From the NCBI GenBank assembly GCA_019055375.1, contig JAHQIW010004262.1:1-64000 (forward strand): 64,000 nucleotides of DNA. Direction: 5' to 3'. A program made the translations under genes and the position numbers. The stretch is from Parelaphostrongylus tenuis (taxonomy: Eukaryota; Nematoda; Chromadorea; Rhabditida; Metastrongylidae). The notes below the pieces were generated by a model. That model ran no database searches, was not told the origin of the DNA, and worked only from the letters and a program-made list of their open reading frames with translations. Of this stretch, positions 55,250-64,000 are shown in pieces. Each line of letters opens with the position of its first letter. Position 1 is the stretch's first letter.

Positions 55250-56400
55250 CAAGAAAACATTCGAAACGAAAGATATGACAAATTAAATACTATAGATTAT
55301 TATTGTTGATGATTATTATAACTAATAAATTTGGATCAATCAATTGATTAGATAATAGGCTTATGATAAATTGTTGTAATCTGTTATATGAAAGTGATTA
55401 TTATTATCTATAATTTATTGAAAAGCAAGCATAGACTCTACCCGGGCGAAATAGCGCGCCGAATGTGAAAAGCAATCTCCTCTGCGCCGATGCTACAATG
55501 AATTAAATCTTTTCAAAACCAAGTTCGGAATTGTAATTCTATTTATCAAAACTATCGAGCGAGTATTAAGCGGAGGAACTAGTAAAAAAAAGCTCTGCTT
55601 ATAAGTATCCTTTACGAAAAGGGTTTAAATTGAAACCACAAGAAATCGTTGTATTTCCTTATCCGGAAACAAATGAAGAAACTATTTCATTCCCTACGAT
55701 AACTTTTCATAGGAGTGTTAGTATTTATTCAAAATCTCAGATCTCTGACTGTGCGCTAAAACTATCATTTTTCCAAAAACTTCTTCATAGCGCTGTGGTA
55801 TAAAGGAAAATTGATATTTCACACACGAATGTTTTTCGCAGAACAAAAACCTTCTTCAGATATAAGCTCCCATTCGATAAACGTAAGGTCCTGTGATTCC
55901 AACGTTTCGCTTATTTTATTGAAAGACCGTTAAATTGGAGTGTATCGGAAAGAATAATAATAAGTTTCACATATGCGGCTCTTTTGTTTCGGCTAGTGTG
56001 CGTGTTGAGTGTGGGCTGGGCGTGTGCCAGCCGTGGATTTGATACGGCGAACGATCGATCGTGCTGGTGTGATTCACATATGGAGTGCATATTTTGTTCT
56101 TGGATTCAAAATTTTCTCGCCACTTTGAAGAAAAGTGTTTATAAAACGCATCACTGTGATACTACAAGATTTCCTCCCCACGTTCATGTGCTTTTCTTGC
56201 TTCCAGTTATGTATTCTTAGAAGCGCGCGGTCAGTGTAAAAACATGATTTTATTTTGAATGCTACAGTTTTACAAAGAAGTCTTTCCAATAAGAAGGTCA
56301 CGTAGCGAAGTAGCGAGAGATTTGAGCTTCCGAATTATTAATGTAAGTGCAATGGGAAGTCTTTGTCCAGCAAAAAGGGTTGTTTCTTCATTTGTTACCG
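55250..56400. other. unassigned DNA with R2 and R3 fragments
   Basis: R3-like blocks occur at about 55480-55830 and an R2 copy at about 55960-56350 (TTTTATTTTGAATGCTACAG, GTAGCGAGAGATTTGAGC). No gene recognised. Confidence 0.4.
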
Positions 56401-56409
56401 AATAACAAA

Positions 56410-56706
56410 AGAGTAAAGTATAAAGCTCTCGGAGTTGTTCAATGCCTGAGGGATGCCCCATGCATCCGTCTTCAATTTTTAACTTCGTTTGAGCTGATTG
56501 AATACATATTTCGCCTTTACAATTACTCGCGGAGTCCTCCCTCTGAACCAAGTCAGTTCTGCTTATCCTCCACACAAGTCTGAGACCAGTGTGGTACCAA
56601 TTTAGCAATCCAGGATGGATGGATGGTTTGGTGATCTGTGAGCTCGGGATCGCACCATTGACCTCGTGTGCGGCACCTCGAACCACTGCTCCATATGCGC
56701 TCTTGT
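56410..56706 (-). mobile_element. SINE family 1
   Basis: Minus strand begins AAGAGCGCATATGGAGCAG (decayed A box ATGGAGCAGTGGTTCGAGG), has a B-box-like segment (CAATGGTGCGATCC), the CACAAGTC...AAGCAGAAC body and a GGATGCATGGGGCATCCC 3' region. Same family as 27524-27832. Confidence 0.75.
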
Positions 56707-56866
56707 TACCGGACAACGGAAAAGAATCTGAAAAAACTTATCGAAAGTTTGTGTACGATGATATATTGAGTTGGAGTTGCAGAGTATCAAGGAGTACCAA
56801 CGATGCAGCACAAGAAGTATTTCAAAGTTTTTCTAACTAGTCTCAATTAGTCAGTTTATAAGAGTT

Positions 56867-56935
56867 ATTGTGGTGCAGTGGTGTCTGCGTCGCACACACA
56901 ATCGGTGGTTCAATCTCGTGCTTGCATTTCTGGAA
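56867..56935 (+). mobile_element. tRNA-like head of SINE family 1 (partial)
   Basis: TTGTGGTGCAGTGGTGTCTG (A box) and CGGTGGTTCAATCTCGTG (B box) at normal spacing. The SINE body is not present downstream. Confidence 0.5.
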
Positions 56936-56979
56936 GTTCCAAAAAGCACCATGAACATGTCAGTATAAAAAAAAAGGAG

Positions 56980-57245
56980 GCACATTGGCCAACAGATTGT
57001 GGTGCTTGTGGCAGCACACGTGAAGCCGAGCTCCACCCCAACTCTTTCCGGCAGACAACAACATTACCCATGGAAAGTCACATCCAGGCTATCCTCGTAA
57101 TTCCAAGGAGTTCCACTTAACCAGTAATTGAGATGTCCAGGAAGAAGCCGAATAAATGAATTGAAGTTGGCTGTAGTGACATCCGCACTATGAAAAAAGC
57201 GCTCTTAGACGAATCAATAAAGTGTCAAAGTGTCTGTAAATGTTT
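56980..57245 (+). mobile_element. SINE family 2
   Basis: AGATTGTGGTGCTTGTGGCA, CCGAGCTCCACCCCAACTCT, CCGGCAGACAACAACATTAC and CCATGGAAAGTCACATCCAG follow the order of the copy at 54364-54632. Confidence 0.65.
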
Positions 57246-57249
57246 TGAA

Positions 57250-60200
57250 ATGAAGAACATGTGCAAGATCGAGATAGTTTCTTTCAAATAAAAAATTTCC
57301 CTGGAAGGTCATCTGAGAAGTTTGGATCATTTTTTTCGTATGAGTGATCAGATCAACTCATTCAGTATTACAAACTTCCAACTTGATTTGAAATCTTTTT
57401 ACCCAAAACAGCTATCCTACGCAAGTGCAGCTGAACCTCACAAGAAAATGAACAGTGTAAATTTGTATTGGATACGATCACGGCGACTGCTCTTATAAAT
57501 GACAGTGGAAATTTGTTCGCCGTTCCAAGAAGTTGCTGAGCAGCATAAGATGCCCTAAACGTCAGATTTTGGGGAGCTGTTCCATAAGGACAGTACCTCA
57601 TCTGAATTAAAATTTGTTATCAAAACATTTTTCTCACTATGCAAATTTCATCGCAATCGTGACCAAATGTGTAAAGCTGGATGTTTTACTCACCAATGTT
57701 AATTAACGTATATTCTTCGCTAAGGAATAAAAAGGCTTCGTTTTTTCTGCTTCTCCAGAGAAAGTGTGGGAGCACCGTCAGTGATGTTTGATCATTTGCA
57801 CTTGTAAATGAAATTTATGGATGCTAAATAGATGTGTATTAGTAGCTCTGTGTTGTAGCAGTTTGGCGCTGTGGCAGTTCCATGACCAGGCAGTTCTGTG
57901 CCATAATAGTTCCGTATAGTTTTACTTGAAGCTAAGCGACGAATTATGTTGTTACAGTTTTCTCTCTGCGCTTTTCAAAATGTTGCTGTGCGAAGACGGA
58001 CAAAATCAATCGGTGCTTTCAGAAACTGTTTCATTGCGGATCAAATGAACAGATTTACTTCACAACGTCATTCGTAGGCTCACTTTATTGTATTGAATAA
58101 ATGGTTCACAATTCACACTAATTTTGGTCTAACTTGAACATAAAATTCTGCTTTGTTAGAAGGTGTCCTTGCCAAATTACATGCCAAATACAAGCGTAAC
58201 TGCCACACCTGCGAAAATTGACCACTCTTTCGATCAAAAGCATGTAATAATAAATCAAATGGTGTGCATTCATCCATTTCTTATTCGTTCATAAGTGTCC
58301 CTCCGATTACAAAAGAGACTGAGTACCGAGTCGACATACCCGACTGCAGGAAAAAAAGCCACTTTGTTCAAAAATGTCGTCATTAAATATAGATCTTTGA
58401 TATACCCGTAGATTCCTTTCAAACAACTCTTTGAGGCAAATAGCACTGTTTGTTTGGTGCATACCAGTTAGGGCTATTTCGACTATCGAGGGACTTTTCA
58501 TTATCAAATTAGCGTCATAAACCAGTAATTTATTTTTAACATGACCCGTCATCAAATTTCATTGTCCAGATCTCAGCACTCGAATTATTTTCTACCCTGC
58601 ATCTTCTACAAATGCCTCCAAATATTTCGCTTGTTTTTTTCGAAAATTCTTGAGAATTTAGCCTTTCTCATGAATGGTGTATGAAATTGCGCAAACCAAC
58701 TCTCCGGTCAATCTCGCAGATAGTCGAGCTCCAATTTTCCGTAGGGGTAGTTGATTCATTACAAGTGAGTGTTTGGTAGGAGGTCGATTCAGCCATCATG
58801 CATACAAACCTTTTGACCCTGGAGCGGCCTTCTATTGGATCACTGACCTCTCATTGACACTTTAATATTTCTACTATCAAAAGTAGGAAACATCATCTGT
58901 TTTTTACAAGACTGCTATTCTGAGACGGCAACTTGAGTGGGATATTTTGGAAAAGCTTTCAACCAACGTTCTGCATAAAGGAATTTGAAATTATCAACAT
59001 GTTCAAGTGAAATGATCACATAGTAGCCAAAAAAGCAAAGATCTCTCCAATTTTCAATAGGAGCTTTTGATAGATTTCTGGGAATCGGGTAGTAATAATT
59101 TTTGTTTATCCGGCTCGCGATTGAAAAATTGAAGCGCAAATGGGTTTGCAGGAACATTAAATCTTCTAGGGAAATTTTATACGCGCTTAATGTGGTTAAA
59201 TAAGCAGCTTAGCGGTGTTGCCAGTAAAGTGCAGAACGATCTTATCTATCCGTTCTCAACATGATAATGTGATTAATTAGGCTTAGGTTTAGAGAACGAT
59301 TAATAGTGCATCTGACTCTTCTGGTTCTCAAGCTTTCCGATGTGGCAGCTCTCATGAGATTCTCCTCAAAGAGCAGATCATGCAACAGCGCTGAATGCGT
59401 CTTCGATTTGCCAAATGTAGAAAAAAGCATGCGCTAAAAATTTTCAGCACACACCTGCACATTCTACCTAGACTTGAGAAATCGAAATTTTGCATACCTC
59501 TCTACTCGCATTGAAGATATGTCGTAACATTGTAACACTGTTAAGAAGTTAGTAAAAAATGGAATTTCTGCCGATTTCATATTCAACAACTGCCAACATA
59601 GCTGCGTTGAGTGTGGATACGTTTCGATAAATCAAACTTATTAATGATTGGTTGCTATTAGCTTCGATGCTTTTTATTGAAAACACTGGGAACAGAACGG
59701 TAGCCTCAATGGGGTAATAGGAACACGCCACAGGTCTTAGTGAAACAAAGGCTCTGCTTCCATCTCAGATGGAAAATTTTGTACAATGACATTTATAGAG
59801 CCTTAAAAAAGCTGTGAAAAAATATAGCTGCAGCTCAATCGTCTCCTTGATGAGCTCATTACTTGCTGCACACGTCACTTGCGTCACTTGCAAGAGCTGT
59901 GACCTGTGGTTACGACATGAGGAGGCTAAAAACTAAAACACAAGCTCATTGGATGTATTGAGGTGCATCGATGCCTCAAAATCACATACGACAGCATCAA
60001 CATTTATAACAAGCACTTAAGCAGCTCGATATTCTCACACTGCTACCTTACTTCAACACTTATTTGCTGGACACGAGAAATGTCGTGAGGAACACGCTAT
60101 GTGATGTGCATCTGCATATGGTGAATTTTAACAATATGCTTTTGTTCGTATAGGACATTTCATATATTTTTGCTCTTAAGTTGAGGCTCAATGGTTTAAG

Positions 60201-63060
60201 TGGCCCCTCGCAATAAAAACTATTGAAGGACATCCTTCCAACTTTTCTTGATCTAAATTGTTCTTGGCGGTCAAAACCTAGACCATCACCTGAATGATGG
60301 TTGCTGTATTCACAATGTCATTATTCATGGCTCGTTTGGCTCATGGTGTTTGTTTGTGTCATTTCCACTTACCTCCCCAATTTACCTTATTCAGAGGTTT
60401 TCCAATTCCGATTTCGTTTTGGGCTGTGTTGGCTCAGCGCGTAGAAGTCTAAGCAGCTACAAAAAATAGCCAGAAGCCATGTCGCAGATATCTGGTTTCA
60501 AGTTTGAGCGACTATACACCAGAAGGTACGTAATTTATCGTAAGATAACATGTTCATTTTGTGAGAATGTTTATAGCATTACTGAGGTCGATACTAGCGC
60601 TATACGTACGTTTCAGAGGAGTTGCCTTCTAAATCTGTTAGCTACTCACCACTCTAAACCCTTTTTTTATTACAGGGATAAGGCGACATGTGTTAGCACC
60701 GTTTCCTTCACTTTGTGGTCAATGTTTGCAGTGAGATGCAAAAGCGGTCTATGAGATGGATATTTTGTTTATCACTACGAATTAGATTAATTAGTATGGA
60801 AAGAAAGTATGAAGAAGTTTATGCTCCGTAAAATATTGTTTTAGCTGTCATTTAAATGCTTTCAGTACCTGTACTTTTTGCAGTGATGTTCGTGGTCATG
60901 TTTTATCTGATTCTTAACAAGCTTGAAGGGCTCTTTTCTTACTACAGCAGATGTCACCATTACAGAGTAGTAGCAGAGTTCTGTTCAACAATTTTTTTAC
61001 CACTTATTACTATGTATAAGACCCATTATGACAACTCACTGCGTGGATCCCAGCTTTTCTTGCGTCTGAATTGTTCTTCGCATTCGTCGCCCATGAAGGT
61101 CGTCGATAATTTGAATTAATGCTTTGACTGCTGCTTGAGCATCGTCTTCTGCATGAATAATATAGACTCCTGATTGAGACGGCTAGTCTCACAAACTGCG
61201 AAGTAGCCGAGCATCGCTGACTCACTGAGAGACAATGCTGAGGGAGGGAATTGAACGATTGTCTAAAGGCGTTCGTCGTTGTGGTTGTTCTTCACCTTCG
61301 CTCGTTCCAGTTGAATCTTCTTTTATCTATCACCGGACGAATAAAGAATCTCTCTCGGTGATGCCCTCGTGGACTGTGGACAATCGACTTAAACCATAAT
61401 CTCCAAGCTGTTACCTATTTTTGCTGGAAAATGTGTGAATGCTTATTATTTTCTAAATCATACGCCATTTTAGATTTGCCTCAGAACGTTAACGCCTCGG
61501 GGAATTTCTTCGGCTCGTGTAATCGTCTTCTCCATTGCAAAATATATATGCAACTGAAGTTAGTTATTTAGATCTCTGGAATAATGCTACTCATCCCTTA
61601 GTGCATGTCTTCCAGACAGACAGAGAGGCTGCCTACAACTTTCCCGCAAAAATCAAAAAATCGTCAGCAAAGACGATGTGAATTTGGAATAATCGCGATA
61701 ATGTTTTGAACATTAGACAGCATGCGTATTTCATTCTTTCTGCTCATCTATAGGTTGTTCCATTATTACCTTCCTAATTCAACACATTTGTCAATAATGT
61801 TATTTACTTAAATGAAGTTACTACAGACTTCCAGCTATATGTTGTTCTTGCTGTGCTCACGTTTTTACTCAAACTTGGATGAATAAATCTTTGCCTACAT
61901 AAAACACTATTATATCAACAACATAATACAAAGGCAATAGAGAATGGTATCGGCTGTCAGTATATCTATAATACTATGAATGCAGATCACATGAAATGTG
62001 GAAGCATTGGATAGTGACGAAAGTAGGGATGGCTTAGTCTGCACGCATTATACCCCCAATCAAGAGTACAAACGAATGAATATAAACCGACGAAGTGATA
62101 GTAATCAGTGTATCCTCACATCAACCAGAGTCGCAGAGAACAGTGAGATAACAAGGAAAATCGATTGAGCAGGAGTCGTGTAAAACTATGTCGACAAGAA
62201 GTATTTGGTAAGAACCCGTTATCACTCTGCTTGTAGGCATGCGCGCATCCATGTTCCTCAATGAGTAACCAAATGAACGAAGAAGTGAGCAAAAAACTAT
62301 TACAACGGAGCAGTTCGCTCCTCAACAAGGAACTCAATGAACGAAGTAGTGATCAAGAAAAAACGTGTAGAAGAAACGGTTCAATTACTATGTGGACTCA
62401 ATTGGACTACAATGCAATGTAATGTAAAGCTGATAAGCAATCACGACGATCTTGACGACAAATAATAACGTGAAGAGAAGCGATAGACGAACCGCTCACT
62501 GTCGCCGCTCGCCGCCCGATTCGAATAACGGCCCAGTAACCGGAGGTTGTGTCGACCGGGCGTTCCCTTCCGCCACATCAATTACCGCACATTGCTCGAC
62601 TATGTCGACGTGGCCATCCGTTTGTTACCGACATGATCGATTAGAGATCGACTTTGTCGACAATAATCACCAATACGATCATTATTATGCAATGGTCAAA
62701 GTCTGAATGCCTTACTTTCAGAAAGAACGAGGCTAGCGATTGAAGGATTCGACGAATATACACCTGACAAAATTGAGTGGTGAGCAAAAATGCGACCACG
62801 GATGGGAGTCTAACTCGTGTCAATGACACTTCGAAAAATGCAGTAAAAAACACTAGAAATTTCGAGTATTATCTATCACAATAACTGTTAGTCCAGTTGG
62901 GTTTATAAGGCGAAACCGTATACCCGACCAAACCTGTTAAAGGTTGGTGGCTGACAGCTAACATAGAGATGCTGAAGAATGAGTGGTGATGCGAATGTAC
63001 CTCTGTGGTGTAGTGGTAGATTTCGTCCCTGGTATGAACGAAACAAAGAATTTACTTCCT
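57250..63060. other. long stretch without a recognised gene
   Basis: R1 is at about 57770-58070. Minus-strand open frames at 58915-59157, 59242-59430 and 59549-59731 and plus-strand frames at 60479-60754 and 60856-61119 (the last starting with a hydrophobic stretch, VLFAVMFVVMFYLIL) are somewhat longer than background but have no recognisable domain and no repeat relatives in the window. A multi-exon gene of unknown type here is possible but not supported. Confidence 0.35.
57770..58070 (+). repeat. dispersed repeat R1, longest copy
   Basis: AGCACCGTCAGTGATG, CTCTGTGTTGTAGCAGTTTG, GCAGTTCCATGACCAGGCAG, GACGAATTATGTTGTTACAG, CTCTGCGCTTTTC, CAATCGGTGCTTTCAGAAAC in order. Non-coding. Confidence 0.5.
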
Positions 63061-63084
63061 CCTGAGGTTGTACTTTTGTTTACC

Positions 63085-63688
63085 ACTTAATTCGCTTAGG
63101 TGTATATGAAGCATCATAACAGTGCGAAAAATGCAGTAAAAACAGTAGAAATTTGGAGTTGATGAAGTCAGTTCTGGACTAGTTGCGCTTCTTAGATTTC
63201 CCCTGCGCAGGTACTGCTACTTCAAGACGCAAAAAGATGATGACCAGATGAAGCAATACCAGAGTTATACAGAAGATGTGATACCGTGGTCTATACCTGA
63301 TTCTCTAAGTGGGGAGCCGACTTTGCAATGTGAGGTCGGGCGCTTTCCCTGGTGAACGGCGATGTTGATTTGTTTGGATGCTGCTATTGCAATGTTGTGT
63401 TCAGCGCTCAAGGATGTTCCCCATAGACGCCGCACTGATTGTCTGCATGTATCCGGGTTGTTCACAAACAGTATGCTTTACCAGCCAGAAATCGGGCATA
63501 ATCAAAAGCATTATCTTTTGAGCATGAGACCTGGGCCTTCGCTGGGATGGCAAATTTTTGTGGCAAGGCAGCTCGTAGGTGTGACGCTTGCTGTTTTCGT
63601 AGTAGATCCAGAACTTATCTTCAACACTGATAGAATTGACGAAGTCCTGCTCGTCCAATAGTGGCAGAACACATTTGTGGATGATCAT
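63085..63688 (-). mobile_element. mariner transposase remnant (copy M5)
   Basis: Minus strand: SVEDKFWIYYENSKRHTYEL (first catalytic aspartate block, usually GDEKW), LPSQRRPRSHAQKIMLLIMP (KVMLxVWWD region), HTVCEQPGYMQTISA, then in another frame RPHIAKSAPHLENQV and TTVSHLLYNSGIASSGHHLF (second and third catalytic blocks, Asp residues replaced). Same broad family as M1 and M2 (shared PHIAKS). Frameshift near 63400 and later stops; inactive. The N-terminal HTH region would lie above 63690 and is not recognisable. Confidence 0.75.
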
Positions 63689-63689
63689 G

Positions 63690-64000
63690 CGTGATCAGAG
63701 ACACGTAATAATCGAGACTTAACGAGTGATTGATTAATTGCTATCAGATGCAGCGCATCATCAGTCCTGACAGACTATCCTTGCCCTATGATTTCCAACT
63801 ACTATGATGAAAATCTGTGCGTTATACTAGTGGAAATATATGGGAACTGAAGGATTTATGTCGTGATATTTGAGTTACACAAGGATAGCATAATTGATTA
63901 TTTGACGACTCATATATTCCTAGTACTGAGTAGAGGCGATATCCTCCTGATATAAGAAATGGACACAGAACCACAGCCCTACCTTGGAAGCAGCTGAATG
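63690..64000. other. end of window, unassigned
   Basis: May include the decayed N-terminal part of the mariner that ends at 63688. Nothing else seen. Confidence 0.3.

Noticed and set aside
1..64000. CRISPR arrays, bacterial operons, phage or plasmid features
   Set aside because: No spaced identical repeats of CRISPR type, no dense same-strand coding and no ribosome-binding pattern. Introns, SINEs and mariner/PLE/RTE content show a eukaryotic nuclear genome.

Overview
The window looks like nuclear DNA of a nematode, most likely a strongylid (clade V) worm such as a hookworm. This is inferred from AT-rich sequence, small multi-exon genes with GT-AG introns, the types of RTE, mariner and Penelope-like elements, and tRNA-derived SINEs. 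There is no bacterial-style coding. Most long reading frames in it are chance; the real content is a small gene family embedded in decayed and fairly recent mobile DNA.

The main finding is a dispersed tandem array of one secreted-protein gene family, reconstructed exon by exon from the raw sequence. A full member has five exons: (1) a signal peptide ending in CG(V/M)MPxGQ; (2) STRxFxVTGFxLPV...RLVMQT; (3) VFDVLE...ALLPxAxISSIL; (4) NCIxV...ICT...; (5) TTNI...MANWSRxMWQ...GN-stop. Two copies have a fully open, phase-consistent structure: copy A (+, 2292-4727, 224 aa) and copy C (-, 19804-21325, 233 aa). Copies B, D, E, F and G (all -, at about 12.8-14.3, 26.4-27.9, 30.8-32.3, 39.8-41.6 and 46.1-46.6 kb) are pseudogenes in different states. 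I recognise no named domain, so function is unknown; it is probably a secreted, disulfide-bonded protein.

The second theme is Penelope-like elements (PLEs). Three elements (5.5-6.2, 32.7-33.7, 42.8-44.5 kb) carry a GIY-YIG endonuclease region flanked by inverted terminal repeats; the 32.7 kb copy has a 218-bp inverted repeat with no mismatch. Their termini, and further palindromic or clustered termini at 6.5-6.8, 49.2-49.7 and 54.6-55.2 kb, contain type I hammerhead ribozymes with the full core, often as divergent pairs reading outward.

Other mobile DNA: a 5'-truncated RTE-type non-LTR retrotransposon at 37.0-39.2 kb that has received a second 5'-truncated copy of its own family (12-bp target duplication); RTE scraps at 18.3 and 46.6-47.2 kb; five mariner remnants; two tRNA-derived SINE families; and several dispersed non-coding repeats. 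The insertions explain much of the gene decay: a SINE splits exon 2 of copy D, a mariner ends exon 2 of copy G, and an RTE separates copy G from its 5' flank. The B and E loci lie in a duplicated segment of about 3.3 kb that also carries the same mariner. The stretch from 57.2 to 63.0 kb is largely unassigned.
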